A stretch of 64,000 nt of DNA, taken from positions 1,364,001 to 1,428,000 of the forward strand of contig NZ_CP012669.1 of the NCBI RefSeq assembly GCF_001281485.1, in the 5' to 3' direction. Positions 9,000 to 18,475 of the stretch are shown in pieces (within the stretch, counting starts at the first letter, position 1; every line of letters starts with the position of its first letter). The stretch is from Altererythrobacter epoxidivorans. GTDB lineage: Bacteria > Pseudomonadota > Alphaproteobacteria > Sphingomonadales > Sphingomonadaceae. The position numbers and the translations under genes were made by a program. The notes under the pieces were generated by a model, which saw only the letters and a program-made list of their open reading frames with translations, was not told the origin of the DNA and made no database searches.

Positions 9000-9920
9000 A
9001 TGGCAAGCACAGTGGACGACTGCATTATCGTTGGCGCGGGGCCTGCGGGCCTGACCGCAGCGATATACCTTGCACGCTATCGCCTCGATATCCGGCTTTT
9101 CGACTGCGGCACCAGCCGCGCGAGTTGGATCCCGACGAGCCACAATCATGCTGGCTTTCCCGACGGGATCAATGGCGAGGAACTGCTGGAAAGAATGCGC
9201 GAACAGGCCGCGAAATATGGCGCATTGCGCGAACCGAAGCGTGTCACCGATCTCAGGAAAGACGGCGACTGCTTCATCGTATCCTGCGATGACGAAGTGT
9301 TCGAGGCAAGCACTGTCCTGCTCGCAACCGGGGTGGTGAACAATAGGCCCGACGGGATCGACGACCAGCTGCATGATGAAGCCATGTCGCGCGGCCTGAT
9401 CCGCTATTGCCCGGTGTGCGACGGTTACGAGGTTACGGACAAGCGTGTCGCGGTCATCGGCACCGGAGATCACGGCACGGCAGAGGCGCAATTCATCCGC
9501 GGCTTCACCGCAGACCTCACCCTCGTCTCCCCGAATGGAGACCACGATCTGAGTGAAACTTGTTCAAGGGCGCTGGACGATGCCGGAATTGCCCGGGTCG
9601 CGGGGCCATGCGGCGGCTTCGCGATCGAGGGCGAACGGATCGCATTCGATACCGCCGACGGCCGCATGTCTTTCGACTCGCTCTACCCCGCGCTCGGATC
9701 GTTGGTCCGCTCCGGCCTCGCCCGGTCTTGCGGGGCCGAGGTCGGAGAAAACGACTGCATCAGGGTGGACGATCACCTGGAGACCAGCGTCCCCGGGCTA
9801 TTCGCAGCGGGTGACGTCGTGATCGGGCTGGACCAGATCAGCCATGCGATGGGACAGGCAGGCGTCGCCGCCACCACGATCCGCAACCACCTGGCCGAAA
9901 CGCGCCCGCTCAGGCGCTAG
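9000..9920 (+). CDS. Thioredoxin reductase-like FAD/NAD(P)-dependent oxidoreductase
   Basis: A 306-aa flavoprotein of the two-dinucleotide-binding-domain class. The FAD loop GAGPAG lies at residues 12-17, a redox-active CPVCDGYE at 137-144 (C137, C140), a second nucleotide loop (VIGTGDHG) near 152-159 and the C-terminal FAD contact [12 protein letters not shown]. The Cys motif position is as in bacterial TrxR, but Pro-Val replaces the usual Ala-Thr, so the disulfide partner may not be classical thioredoxin. The ATG follows AGAGAGGA. It is the only plus-strand gene inside the ribosomal-protein block and overlaps the next minus-strand gene by 11 bp tail to tail. Confidence 0.85.
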   Translation: MASTVDDCIIVGAGPAGLTAAIYLARYRLDIRLFDCGTSRASWIPTSHNHAGFPDGINGEELLERMREQAAKYGALREPKRVTDLRKDGDCFIVSCDDEVFEASTVLLATGVVNNRPDGIDDQLHDEAMSRGLIRYCPVCDGYEVTDKRVAVIGTGDHGTAEAQFIRGFTADLTLVSPNGDHDLSETCSRALDDAGIARVAGPCGGFAIEGERIAFDTADGRMSFDSLYPALGSLVRSGLARSCGAEVGENDCIRVDDHLETSVPGLFAAGDVVIGLDQISHAMGQAGVAATTIRNHLAETRPLRR

Positions 9921-10212
9921 GAAGGCCGCCCCGTCGCCGCGGGGTGATGAGCCGCGTCACACCATAGGACGTACCGAAAGCAAGCGCGCTGACCGCGCCG
10001 CCGAACAGCAGGTCGCCGCCGTGCAGGACTGCACTGTCCTGTCCATCGAGCAAGACCAGGAACGTCGCGGCGATAGGGGCCGCAGTCGACAGCAGCTGGC
10101 GGAAGAACGGCTTCACCGCAGGCGAATATTTGGCGATTGCGAAACTCAGCCCGGCCGAACCGGCGAGGCTGGCAGAAGCGAAGGTGAGAGCGTGGTCGAG
10201 CAGCACTGGCAT
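9910..10212 (-). CDS. Small hydrophobic protein, unrecognised
   Basis: A 100-aa protein of unknown function with three hydrophobic stretches (about residues 8-28, 41-56 and 68-88) and a basic C-terminus (TPRRRGG), so probably a small inner-membrane protein. GGAG lies immediately before the ATG, closer than ideal, making the exact start uncertain. Its 3' end overlaps the convergent flavoprotein gene. It follows rimM in the same direction, with an inverted repeat in the 52-bp gap. The frame is intact and not a shadow of a neighbouring gene, but I recognise no family. Confidence 0.6.
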   Translation of the reverse strand: MPVLLDHALTFASASLAGSAGLSFAIAKYSPAVKPFFRQLLSTAAPIAATFLVLLDGQDSAVLHGGDLLFGGAVSALAFGTSYGVTRLITPRRRGGLPSA

Positions 10213-10239
10213 TCTCCATGAGACACGTTAATGCCCATG

Positions 10240-10259
10240 TGTATTGCAATGCTAATACA
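10240..10259. promoter_or_regulatory. Inverted repeat TGTATT-N8-AATACA upstream of the small hydrophobic gene
   Basis: The 20-bp segment has 6-bp arms separated by 8 bp and lies 28 bp before the ATG of the 100-aa gene, just past the rimM stop. The size and spacing suit a dimeric helix-turn-helix regulator. It lacks the GC-rich stem and T-run of a terminator. The regulator is unknown. Confidence 0.35.
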
Positions 10260-10264
10260 GTAAG

Positions 10265-10768
10265 TCAATCGTCGGCAAAATCCGCGCCGATGACCAGCCT
10301 TTCGGCATCCCAGCCAATCACCGCGTCCTTCGTCATCGGGACCATGAAGGTCTTCATGCCCTTTGCCGGGACAGGATCCTTGGCGATCTCGACGATGTCG
10401 GTGGCGCCGAAGTTCTCGACTGCGACGACCGTGCCGACCCTTGCACCGGCATCGGTTTCGACCGCCAGCCCGATCAGGTCTGCGTGATAATACTCGCCCT
10501 CGCCCAGTTCGGGCAGCGCGTCGCGCAAAACAGTAAGGGCAGTGCCTCGCAGCTGCTCGGCAGAGGTGCGATCCTTCACCTCGGCAAAGCGCGCGATGGC
10601 ACCGCCCTTGTTGTCGCTGCGTATTTTTACGAGGGTCAGCGCTCCCTCGTTGAAGCTGTCATGGGCTTTCAGCGCGTCCACGCCATCACCCAGCAGCTTG
10701 AGACGGACTTCGCCCGCCACGCCATGCGCACCGGTAACGGCAGCCAGCGTGAGGGGCGTGTCCGACAT
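10265..10768 (-). CDS. rimM: Ribosome maturation factor RimM
   Basis: A 167-aa 16S rRNA-processing factor that binds S19 during 30S assembly. The N-terminal RimM barrel begins LAAVTGAHGVAGEVRLKLLG, and the PRC-barrel half contains EYYHADLIGLAVETDAGARVGTV (split as EYYHADLIGL and GARVGTV). It lies 8 bp after rpsP, as expected, but trmD does not follow directly; a flavoprotein gene and a small membrane-protein gene intervene. Confidence 0.95.
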   Translation of the reverse strand: MSDTPLTLAAVTGAHGVAGEVRLKLLGDGVDALKAHDSFNEGALTLVKIRSDNKGGAIARFAEVKDRTSAEQLRGTALTVLRDALPELGEGEYYHADLIGLAVETDAGARVGTVVAVENFGATDIVEIAKDPVPAKGMKTFMVPMTKDAVIGWDAERLVIGADFADD

Positions 10769-10776
10769 GGACGAGA

Positions 10777-11295
10777 TTACTCGCCCTTTTCTTCGGCTGC
10801 GTCTTCGGCAGCAGCTTCTTCAGCCGGTGCTTCTTCTGCAGCAGCTTCCTCGGCGGGAGCTTCTTCAGCAGCAACTTCTTCAGCGGCAGCTTCTTCAGCC
10901 GGAGCTTCGGCAGCAGCCTTGGCTTCTTCTTCGGCTGCCTTTGCAGCTTCTTCAGCTTCAGCGGCCTTTGCAGCCTTTTCTTCAGCGCGTTCCTTGGCAG
11001 CTTCGCCAGGCTCGGCCTTCTTCGGGTTGTTGCGCGGTGCACGCTCGAGGATGCCGGCGGCATCGAGGAAGCGGTGGACGCGGTCCGAAGGCTTCGCGCC
11101 AACCGACAGCCAGTGACGCGCACGGTCTTCGTTGAGCTTCACGCGCTCGCCCGAATCCTTGGGCAGCATCGGGTTGTAGGTGCCGATCTGCTCCAGGTAC
11201 TTGCCGTCACGCGGGCTGCGCGAATCCGACACGACGATACGGTAGTAAGGACGCTTTTTCGCGCCACCGCGCGACAAACGAATTGCAACTGACAT
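10777..11295 (-). CDS. rpsP: 30S ribosomal protein S16 with long acidic C-terminal extension
   Basis: The first about 82 residues are canonical S16 ([20 protein letters not shown], then [16 protein letters not shown]), followed by about 90 residues composed almost only of Ala, Glu, Lys and Pro with repeated PAEEAAAEE units. Bacterial S16 is commonly 80-100 aa, so the 172-aa length comes from this low-complexity tail. The tail is in frame, ends EKGE and is encoded by repetitive GCN/GAR codons, which makes it prone to length change. Similar but shorter tails occur in other alphaproteobacteria (from memory). Confidence 0.95.
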   Translation of the reverse strand: MSVAIRLSRGGAKKRPYYRIVVSDSRSPRDGKYLEQIGTYNPMLPKDSGERVKLNEDRARHWLSVGAKPSDRVHRFLDAAGILERAPRNNPKKAEPGEAAKERAEEKAAKAAEAEEAAKAAEEEAKAAAEAPAEEAAAEEVAAEEAPAEEAAAEEAPAEEAAAEDAAEEKGE

Positions 11296-11326
11296 GTTAT
11301 TACCTTTCCAGTCTAAACTTTTGAAA

Positions 11327-12808
11327 TCACTTCTTATTCAATAAATCGCGAAGGTCCGGGGGGAGCGTGTTCGGATCGACCGAAGGACCGCCGGCACTAC
11401 CACCGAAACCGCCCATGCCGCCCATTCCACCGGGTCCGCCAAGGCCCGGCATCGCGGCACCCATGCCGCCCTTGCCGAACAGGGCGCCAAGGCCCTTGAG
11501 CCCGCCCATCTTCTTGATCTGTTTCATCGCACGGGACATTTCCTGGTGCATCTTGAGCACCTTGTTCACGTCCTGCACCTGCGTGCCCGAACCGGCCGCA
11601 ACGCGCTTCTTGCGCTTCGCATTCATCAGTTCGGGGCGTGCGCGTTCCTTGGCAGTCATCGAACCGATGATCGCGTCCATGTGCAGCAGGACCTTGTCGT
11701 CCATGTCCGACGCCGCGAGAGCCGCCTTGGCCTTCTTCATGCCCGGGAGCATTCCGGCCAGCATGCCGAGGCCGCCCATCTGCTGCATCTGGCGCAGCTG
11801 GGTGCGCAGGTCGTTGAGGTCGAACTGGCCCTTCGCCATGCGCTTGGCCAGCGCTTCGGCGTCTTCTTCCTTGATCGTCTGCGCGGCCTTTTCGACCAGG
11901 CTGACGACGTCGCCCATGCCGAGGATACGGCCGGCAACGCGCTTGGGATCGAACGCCTCGATCGCGTCGAGTTTCTCGCCCGTCCCTGCAAACTTGATCG
12001 GCTTGCCTGTGACATGCCGCATCGACAGCGCCGCACCGCCGCGCGCATCGCCGTCCATACGGGTCAGCACCACGCCGGTCAGCGGGACTTCGCCACTGAA
12101 GCTCTGGGCAACGTTGACCGCGTCCTGGCCGGTCAGGCTATCGACGACGAGCAGGACTTCGGTGGGTGCCGAAACACCGGCAACGGCCTTCATCTCTGCC
12201 ATCAGCGCTTCATCGACGTGGAGGCGGCCCGCCGTGTCGAGCAGCAGCACGTCGAACGCCTGAAGCCGTGCCGATTCCATCGCGCGGCGCGCAATATCGA
12301 CCGGCTGCTGGCCGGCAACGATCGGCAGGGTGGCGACATCGACCTGCTCGCCCAGCACCTTCAGCTGTTCCTGTGCGGCCGGACGATTGACGTCGAGCGA
12401 TGCCATCATCGCCTTCTTGCCGTGCTTCTCGCGGATCAGCTTGGCAAGCTTGGCGGTCGTGGTCGTCTTACCCGAACCCTGCAGGCCGACCATCATGATC
12501 ACGACCGGAGGACGGGCGTCGAGCTTCAGCCCTTCGACCTCGGTGCCGCCCAGCATGTCGACCAGTTCGTCATTGACGATCTTGACGACCTGCTGGCCCG
12601 GCGTGACCGAACGTAGGACGTCCTGGCCGATCGCGCGTTCGGTGACGGCATCGATGAAGCGGCGGGCGACCGGCAGCGCAACGTCTGCTTCGAGCAGCGC
12701 CACGCGCACTTCGCGCATCGCATCGCGCACGTCCTGTTCGGACAGCGCACCGCGACCACGCAGGCGATCAAAGACGCCGCCAAGGCGGTCTGACAGATTG
12801 TCGAACAT
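11327..12808 (-). CDS. ffh: Signal recognition particle protein Ffh
   Basis: A 493-aa SRP54 GTPase that binds signal sequences with SRP RNA and docks on FtsY. The N domain covers about 1-90, the G domain has the P-loop [10 protein letters not shown] (108-117), [21 protein letters not shown] and [10 protein letters not shown], and the methionine-rich M domain runs from about 295. The tail is Gly/Met-rich ([14 protein letters not shown]). The start at MFDNLSDRL follows AGGAG; a longer frame would run through the tRNA-Ala gene and was rejected. It heads the ffh-rpsP-rimM unit. Confidence 0.97.
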   Translation of the reverse strand: MFDNLSDRLGGVFDRLRGRGALSEQDVRDAMREVRVALLEADVALPVARRFIDAVTERAIGQDVLRSVTPGQQVVKIVNDELVDMLGGTEVEGLKLDARPPVVIMMVGLQGSGKTTTTAKLAKLIREKHGKKAMMASLDVNRPAAQEQLKVLGEQVDVATLPIVAGQQPVDIARRAMESARLQAFDVLLLDTAGRLHVDEALMAEMKAVAGVSAPTEVLLVVDSLTGQDAVNVAQSFSGEVPLTGVVLTRMDGDARGGAALSMRHVTGKPIKFAGTGEKLDAIEAFDPKRVAGRILGMGDVVSLVEKAAQTIKEEDAEALAKRMAKGQFDLNDLRTQLRQMQQMGGLGMLAGMLPGMKKAKAALAASDMDDKVLLHMDAIIGSMTAKERARPELMNAKRKKRVAAGSGTQVQDVNKVLKMHQEMSRAMKQIKKMGGLKGLGALFGKGGMGAAMPGLGGPGGMGGMGGFGGSAGGPSVDPNTLPPDLRDLLNKK

Positions 12809-12927
12809 CGTCTTTGTCTCCTCTTCCTGCCTTGCGACAGGGATTAAACGCGAAAAACGCCGGCGGACGAAAACTCGTCGGCCAGCGTGCGAACTCCCAA
12901 GGGGAAATCCGACTTTTCTGTTTCGAG

Positions 12928-13003
<76 letters not shown>

Positions 13004-13097
13004 GAGCACTCGATTTTTGCAGCGCAGCAAGCGCCGCACCCTTGCGGGAAGCGCCCTTTAGAAAGCGCGCCTCCCCAATGCAATGTTTTTTTCCGAC

Positions 13098-13433
13098 TTA
13101 GTTGTCGTCGTCGTTGTCGTCGCCCTTGCCGGTGCTGACGCCAAGATCGTCGTCGCCTGTATCGAGGTCGACATCGTTGTCGGGCGAATCATCATCGTCG
13201 TCGATGTCGATATCCAGATCGTCATCGTCGCCGCCGAGATCGGAATCGGCTTCTTTGTCCTTCTTCTTCTCGTCGTCTTCGAACGGGATCGGCTGCTTGG
13301 TCTTGAGCACGGGCTCAGGATGCCATTCTTCGCCGCACTCGATGCAGGTGACGGGGTCTTCCTTGCCAAGGTCGTAAAAACGCTCGCCGCATTTCGGGCA
13401 GCTACGCTTGGTTCCCCATTCTGGCTTGGCCAT
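13098..13433 (-). CDS. TIGR02300 (FYDLN acid) family zinc-ribbon protein
   Basis: A 111-aa protein with an N-terminal zinc ribbon (C12-x2-C15 in [12 protein letters not shown] and C30-x2-C33 in CIECGEEW) and a very acidic Asp-rich C-terminal half (about residues 52-111). The order 'GTKR-CPKCG-FYDL-acidic tail' defines the alphaproteobacterial family TIGR02300, whose function is unknown. The start at [10 protein letters not shown] is the conserved one. Its promoter region is shared with divergent aroA. Confidence 0.92.
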   Translation of the reverse strand: MAKPEWGTKRSCPKCGERFYDLGKEDPVTCIECGEEWHPEPVLKTKQPIPFEDDEKKKDKEADSDLGGDDDDLDIDIDDDDDSPDNDVDLDTGDDDLGVSTGKGDDNDDDN

Positions 13434-13613
13434 GTTTCTCATATTCCTTTGATCGGACCCGGGATCGGTGCGCCGGGTCACGCGAAAAATTCTTCTATCT
13501 TGATGGGTAGCAAAAGGCCCCGAATCAAGAGCGCGGCGCGCCTTGCCATAGGGGCATGGCGCTGTCAAAAGCCGCGCTCGCCTCGCCACCCCTTCCAGAT
13601 AACGGATTTCGAC

Positions 13614-14927
13614 GTGCCTGCCCATCGCTTTTTACCGCGCGGACCGCTCACCGGCAGGCTTCGCGTCCCCGGCGACAAGTCGATCAGCCACCGTTCGATC
13701 ATGTTCGGCGCGCTGGCCGTGGGCGAGACGCGCGTGACCGGCTTGCTCGAGGGCGAAGACGTGATGGCGACCGCCGCAGCGATGCGGGCAATGGGCGCTC
13801 AGATCGAAAAATCGGGCGATGAGTGGATCATTCACGGCGTCGGCGTCGGTGGATTGCTGCAACCGGAGCAGGCACTCGACATGGGCAATAGCGGCACCTC
13901 GACGCGGCTCCTGATGGGCCTGGTCGCCAGCCATGACATAACCACCAGCTTCACTGGTGATGCCAGCCTGTCGAAGCGCCCCATGGGGCGCGTGATCGAC
14001 CCGCTTTCGCTGATGGGCGCACATTTCGAGGCATCGCCCGACGGGACGCTGCCGCTGATGATGCGCGGCGCCCAGCCTGCCGTACCGATCACCTACCGCC
14101 TGCCGGTTGCGAGCGCGCAGGTGAAGAGCGCGGTGCTGCTCGCGGGCCTCAACACGCCCGGCATCACGACCGTGATCGAGCCTGTGCCGACCCGCGACCA
14201 TTCGGAACGCATGTTGCGCGGCTTCGGCGCCGAACTGGAGGTCGAGGAAGTGGATGGCGAACGGATCATCCGCATCCACGGCGAAGCCGAGCTGAAGCCG
14301 CAACAGGTGGAGGTGCCGGGCGATCCTTCCTCTGCCGCCTTCTTCATCGTCGCCGCGCTGATCACCGAGGGAAGCGACCTGGTGATCGAGAACGTGGGCC
14401 TCAACCCGACCCGTGCCGGGATCGTCGAGGTGCTGCGCCAGATGGGCGGCAGCATCGAGGAACTGGACCGGCGGGAAGTCGGCGGCGAGCCAGTGGCGGA
14501 CCTTCGCGTTAGGCATTCCGCCCTCACCGGGATCGAGGTCGATCCTTCGATCGCGCCTTCGATGATCGACGAATTTCCCGTGTTCTTCGTGGCGGCGGCG
14601 CTTGCGAACGGCACTACGACCACCAGCGGGCTCGACGAATTGCGGGTCAAGGAAAGCGATCGCCTGTCCGCAATGGCTGCCGCACTTACCGGTGCCGGAG
14701 TACAGGTGGAGGAAAGCGAGGACGGGCTGACCATTCAGGGATCCGGCGGAGAACCGCTGCGCGGCACCTCCAATAGCCGGACAAAGACCCATCTCGATCA
14801 CCGTATCGCGATGAGCATGGCTGTGGCCGGCCTCGCATCGAGAGACGGTGTCGAGGTCGACGACATTGCGCCTATCCAGACAAGCTTCCCCAACTTCATG
14901 GAGCTGCTGGATCGGGCCGCTTCGTGA
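13614..14927 (+). CDS. aroA: 3-phosphoshikimate 1-carboxyvinyltransferase (class II EPSP synthase)
   Basis: A 437-aa shikimate-pathway enzyme transferring enolpyruvate from PEP to shikimate-3-phosphate. The sequence is class II-like: [12 protein letters not shown] (17-28), [51 protein letters not shown] and DHRIAMS. The residue equivalent to the Ala of the glyphosate-tolerant CP4 enzyme is Gly (GNSGTSTR, 91-98). GTG at MPAHRFLP is the best start; longer frames add unlike sequence. It begins an operon with a small membrane protein, cmk and a DUF2238 protein. Confidence 0.95.
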   Translation: MPAHRFLPRGPLTGRLRVPGDKSISHRSIMFGALAVGETRVTGLLEGEDVMATAAAMRAMGAQIEKSGDEWIIHGVGVGGLLQPEQALDMGNSGTSTRLLMGLVASHDITTSFTGDASLSKRPMGRVIDPLSLMGAHFEASPDGTLPLMMRGAQPAVPITYRLPVASAQVKSAVLLAGLNTPGITTVIEPVPTRDHSERMLRGFGAELEVEEVDGERIIRIHGEAELKPQQVEVPGDPSSAAFFIVAALITEGSDLVIENVGLNPTRAGIVEVLRQMGGSIEELDRREVGGEPVADLRVRHSALTGIEVDPSIAPSMIDEFPVFFVAAALANGTTTTSGLDELRVKESDRLSAMAAALTGAGVQVEESEDGLTIQGSGGEPLRGTSNSRTKTHLDHRIAMSMAVAGLASRDGVEVDDIAPIQTSFPNFMELLDRAAS

Positions 14928-15181
14928 TGCAGCTCGACTGGGCAGCCCTGGTGGGCTTCGTCGGCACCGCATGCATCATCGGAGCCTATTTCTACCTGAC
15001 CGCCAGCGAGAAACCGAACCCGCTGATCCTGCACGGGACGAACCTCGCGGGCGCAGCCTTGCTGACCGTTTCCCTCCTCGTCCACACCAACTGGCCCAGC
15101 CTCGTGCTCGAAGGGTTCTGGGCAGCGATTGCCATCTGGGGCTTGTGGAAGGCGCTGCGTGCGCGCAAAAACGCGCCATGA
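14927..15181 (+). CDS. CBU_0592-like small membrane protein
   Basis: An 84-aa protein with three predicted membrane helices (about 8-25, 37-53 and 56-75) and a basic C-terminus (RARKNAP). The pattern FVGTACIIGAYF...HGTNLAGAALL resembles the small uncharacterised CBU_0592-like membrane family. The ATG shares one base with the aroA stop, and the stop overlaps cmk as ATGA, so it is translationally coupled on both sides. Function unknown. Confidence 0.8.
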   Translation: MQLDWAALVGFVGTACIIGAYFYLTASEKPNPLILHGTNLAGAALLTVSLLVHTNWPSLVLEGFWAAIAIWGLWKALRARKNAP

Positions 15182-15804
15182 TCATCGCTGTCGACGGACC
15201 AACCGCCTCGGGCAAGGGCACGATCGCCAAGGCTATTGCCGCGCATTTCGGCCTGCCGCATCTCGATACCGGCCTGCTCTACCGCGCAGTCGGGAGGCAG
15301 GTGCACATCAACGGCGGCGACCCCGACAATGCCGATGATGCGCTGGCCGCGACCCGCTTTCCGGACGAATTGCTGACAGACGACATCCTGCGCAGCGAAG
15401 AAACCGGCGGCCTCGCAAGCCGCGTTTCCATCCATCCATCCGTCCGCCAGGCATTGTTCGAGCGCCAGCGCGCCTTTGCCGAACAGGCAGGCGGTGCCGT
15501 GCTCGACGGCCGCGACATCGGCACGGTCATCGCGCCGGAAGCGGACGTGAAGCTGTTCATCACGGCGAGCGTGGAAGCGCGCGCCATGCGCCGCTGGCTC
15601 GAGATGACGGGCCGCGAAATCGATATTCCGCTGATGGAGATCGAACAGGATATCGTCGCCCGCGACCAGCGCGACATCACGCGCAAGGATGCGCCGCTGA
15701 AAGCCGCGCCCGATGCTGTGGTCATCGACACGACCAAGCTGGACAAGGAACAGGCGATCGCCGCCGCCATTGCCGCGGTCGAAGAAAGGCGCGCCGACAG
15801 ATGA
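15178..15804 (+). CDS. cmk: Cytidylate kinase
   Basis: A 208-aa P-loop kinase converting CMP/dCMP to the diphosphates. The Walker A GPTASGKGT lies at residues 7-15, with DTGLLYRAVG for substrate binding and LDGRDIGTVIAPEA in the middle. The lid contains the Arg-rich segment ARDQRDITRKDAPL. It overlaps both neighbours by ATGA. Placement after aroA and shortly before rpsA is the usual bacterial arrangement. Confidence 0.95.
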   Translation: MIIAVDGPTASGKGTIAKAIAAHFGLPHLDTGLLYRAVGRQVHINGGDPDNADDALAATRFPDELLTDDILRSEETGGLASRVSIHPSVRQALFERQRAFAEQAGGAVLDGRDIGTVIAPEADVKLFITASVEARAMRRWLEMTGREIDIPLMEIEQDIVARDQRDITRKDAPLKAAPDAVVIDTTKLDKEQAIAAAIAAVEERRADR

Positions 15805-16424
15805 GCGGCCCTGCAGGCTATCGCGGCAAGCTGTGGTTGCTCACCGCGATCTGGATTGCCGCGCTGTTATTGTCAGGCTGGGCGCCATACGACCGTGCGA
15901 CATGGTGGATGGAGGTCGCGCCGGTGCTCATCGCGCTGCCGATCCTGTGGTGGAGCGCGCCACGCTTCCCGCTCACCACCCTCGCCCTCACCCTCATCGG
16001 CTTCCACGGCCTCGTCCTGATGCTTGGTGGGGCCTATACCTACGCCCGCGTGCCGCTCGGTTTCACCGTGCAAGAATGGTTCGACCTCGCCCGCAATCCC
16101 TACGACCGTTTCGGCCATTTCATCCAGGGCTTCGTCCCCGCCATCGTGCTGCGCGAATTGCTCGTGCGTCTGGGCGGGTTGAAACCCGGTTGGCTGCTGG
16201 CAACACTGGTGCTCGCCTGCTGCCTCGCCGTCAGCGCGTCCTATGAACTGATCGAGTTCGGCGCGGCGATGGCGCTGGGCCAGGGCGCGGACGAATTTCT
16301 CGGCACACAGGGCGATCCGTGGGACACCCAGTGGGACATGCTCATGTGCCTGATCGGTGCAGCCGTTTCGCTGGCTTTGCTGACGCGGCTGCACGACAGG
16401 CAATTGAGCGCACCGCGCGACTAA
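15801..16424 (+). CDS. DUF2238 family integral membrane protein (YjdF-like)
   Basis: A 207-aa protein with about six hydrophobic helices. Landmarks are RNPYDRFGHFIQGFVPA, a conserved His/Asp-containing segment, SASYELIEFGAA and GTQGDPWDTQWDMLMCLIGA, the set found in the DUF2238 (YjdF) family of uncharacterised membrane proteins. It overlaps cmk by ATGA and closes the aroA operon. Function is not established. Confidence 0.85.
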   Translation: MSGPAGYRGKLWLLTAIWIAALLLSGWAPYDRATWWMEVAPVLIALPILWWSAPRFPLTTLALTLIGFHGLVLMLGGAYTYARVPLGFTVQEWFDLARNPYDRFGHFIQGFVPAIVLRELLVRLGGLKPGWLLATLVLACCLAVSASYELIEFGAAMALGQGADEFLGTQGDPWDTQWDMLMCLIGAAVSLALLTRLHDRQLSAPRD

Positions 16425-16768
16425 TACGGCTGTCCTACAGCGGTCCGATCGCGCACCTTGGGGCCGATGATCGCCCCGCCCTTTTCCTCCGCCGAAGATT
16501 CGAGTCCCAGGACTGTGTTCCATGTGTTCCATCCAGTAGGATTTCAGCGAGGAGCCGCAGGCGCATTTTCCTTGCTTTTGCCGCCTCCATCGCCTAGGCG
16601 CGCGCCCGTTCACTTGCATCCCTGGATGAAAGGAACCTCTGCGTTGGCAACCGGCCTCGTGGAGATGTCGGCCTCTTGCCCCGTTAGCCCGAGCAATCCC
16701 GCCCGGAGACGGTAAAAGACCCCGGTAAAACCGGTGGCCGGTAGCAAAACGATTAGGACACTCAAATC
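16425..16768 (+). other. Untranslated region before rpsA
   Basis: No convincing gene lies in this 344-bp gap. It holds a weak GC-rich hairpin (GGGGC...GCCCC near 16458-16485) that may end the aroA operon, a 9-bp tandem duplication TGTGTTCCA x2 (16514-16531), and shortly before the rpsA start a hairpin CCGG-TAAAA-CCGG. The length allows a promoter and a structured leader for S1 autoregulation, but no known leader motif is recognisable. Confidence 0.5.
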
Positions 16769-18475
16769 ATGGCGACTTCTGCCAATCCTACGCGCGACGA
16801 TTTCGAAGCGCTGCTTAACGAACAACTCGGTGGTGCAGGTGACGAAGGCTTCGAAGGCCGCGTCGTAAAGGGCACCGTAACCGCGATCGAAAACGGCATG
16901 GCCGTTATCGACGTAGGCCTGAAGAGCGAAGGCCGCGTCAACCTCAAGGAATTCATGCGCGTCGACGACGAGCACGGCCTCGAAGTCGGTAGCGAAGTCG
17001 AAGTCTATGTCGACCGCGTCGAAAACGCCGACGGCGAAGCGATGCTGTCGCGCGACCGCGCACGCCGCGAAGCTGCATGGGACAAGCTGGAAAGCGAATT
17101 CGGCGAAGGCAAGCGCGTCGAAGGCCGCATCTTCGGCCGCGTCAAGGGTGGCTTCACCGTCGACCTCGACGGCGCCGTTGCCTTCCTTCCGGGCAGCCAG
17201 GTCGATATCCGCCCCGTGCGCGACGTCGCCCCGCTGATGGATGTTCCCCAGCCCTTCCAGATCCTCAAGATGGACCGTCGCCGTGGCAACATCGTCGTTT
17301 CGCGTCGTGCCGTTCTTGAAGAAACCCGCGCAGAACAGCGCAGCGAACTGATCGACAAGCTGAGCGAAGGCCAGGTTACCGACGGCGTCGTGAAGAACAT
17401 CACCGACTACGGTGCGTTCGTCGACCTCGGCGGCATCGACGGCCTGCTGCATGTTACCGACATGAGCTACAAGCGCGTCAACCACCCGAGCGAAGTGATC
17501 GAAATCGGCCAGACCGTGACCGTCCAGATCATCCGCATCAACGAAGATACTCAGCGCATCAGCCTCGGCATGAAGCAGCTGGAATCGGATCCGTGGGATG
17601 GCGTTGCAGCGAAGTACCCGGTCGGCATGAAGCTGTCGGGCACCGTCACCAACATCACCGAATACGGCGCATTCGTCGAACTGGAACCGGGCATCGAAGG
17701 CCTCGTCCACGTTTCGGAAATGAGCTGGACCAAGAAGAACGTCCACCCGGGCAAGATCGTTTCGACCTCGCAGGAAGTCGAAGTCATGGTCCTCGAAGTC
17801 GACAGCGAAAAGCGCCGGATTTCGCTTGGCCTCAAGCAGGCCCAGCGCAATCCGTGGGAAGAATTCGCAGAGAAGCACCCGGTCGGCAGCGAAGTCGAAG
17901 GCGAAGTCAAGAACGCCACCGAATTCGGCCTGTTCATCGGCCTCGATGGCGACGTCGACGGCATGGTTCACATGTCGGACATCGCATGGGGCATCTCGGG
18001 TGAAGACGCACTGGCGCTCCACCGCAAGGGCGAGCAGGTCAAGGCAGTCGTTCTCGACGTCGACACCGACAAGGAACGCATCAGCCTCGGCATGAAGCAG
18101 CTCGAAAAGGGTGCACCTTCGGCTGAAGGCGCTGATTCGAGCGCGCTGCGCAAGAACCAGACCGTCACCGTCACCGTTCTCGAAGTCCGCGATGGTGGCC
18201 TCGAAGTGCAGGTTGGCGACGATGGCGCAACCGGCTTCATCAAGCGTTCGGACCTCGGCCGCGACCGCGACGAACAGCGTCCGGATCGCTTCCAGACCGG
18301 TCAGAAGATCGACGCGATGGTCACCGGTTTCGACCGTTCGAAGAAGCCGACCTTCTCGATCAAGGCACGCCAGATCGCAGAAGAGAAGGAAGCAGTTGCA
18401 CAGTTCGGTTCGTCCGACTCGGGTGCATCGCTCGGCGACATCCTCGGCGAAGCGCTGAAGAAGAAGGAAGACTAA
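16769..18475 (+). CDS. rpsA: 30S ribosomal protein S1
   Basis: A 568-aa RNA-binding protein that brings mRNA to the 30S subunit. Six S1/OB repeats are recognisable; repeats 3-6 carry the clearest signatures: VVKNITDYGAFVDLGGIDGLLHVTDMS, VTNITEYGAFVEL, VKNATEFGLFIGL and VEVRDGGLEVQVG. Length and the acidic N-terminus fit alphaproteobacterial S1. Codon use is strongly biased, as expected for a highly expressed gene, and a strong terminator follows. Confidence 0.97.
   Translation: MATSANPTRDDFEALLNEQLGGAGDEGFEGRVVKGTVTAIENGMAVIDVGLKSEGRVNLKEFMRVDDEHGLEVGSEVEVYVDRVENADGEAMLSRDRARREAAWDKLESEFGEGKRVEGRIFGRVKGGFTVDLDGAVAFLPGSQVDIRPVRDVAPLMDVPQPFQILKMDRRRGNIVVSRRAVLEETRAEQRSELIDKLSEGQVTDGVVKNITDYGAFVDLGGIDGLLHVTDMSYKRVNHPSEVIEIGQTVTVQIIRINEDTQRISLGMKQLESDPWDGVAAKYPVGMKLSGTVTNITEYGAFVELEPGIEGLVHVSEMSWTKKNVHPGKIVSTSQEVEVMVLEVDSEKRRISLGLKQAQRNPWEEFAEKHPVGSEVEGEVKNATEFGLFIGLDGDVDGMVHMSDIAWGISGEDALALHRKGEQVKAVVLDVDTDKERISLGMKQLEKGAPSAEGADSSALRKNQTVTVTVLEVRDGGLEVQVGDDGATGFIKRSDLGRDRDEQRPDRFQTGQKIDAMVTGFDRSKKPTFSIKARQIAEEKEAVAQFGSSDSGASLGDILGEALKKKED

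Noticed and set aside
10484..11116. A Ser/Ala-rich 210-codon plus-strand frame
   Set aside because: It is the complement of the Ala/Glu repeat in the rpsP tail; repetition creates the open frame.
13632..14972. A 446-codon open frame antisense to aroA
   Set aside because: aroA is well supported by motifs along its full length; the antisense sequence shows no recognisable domain.
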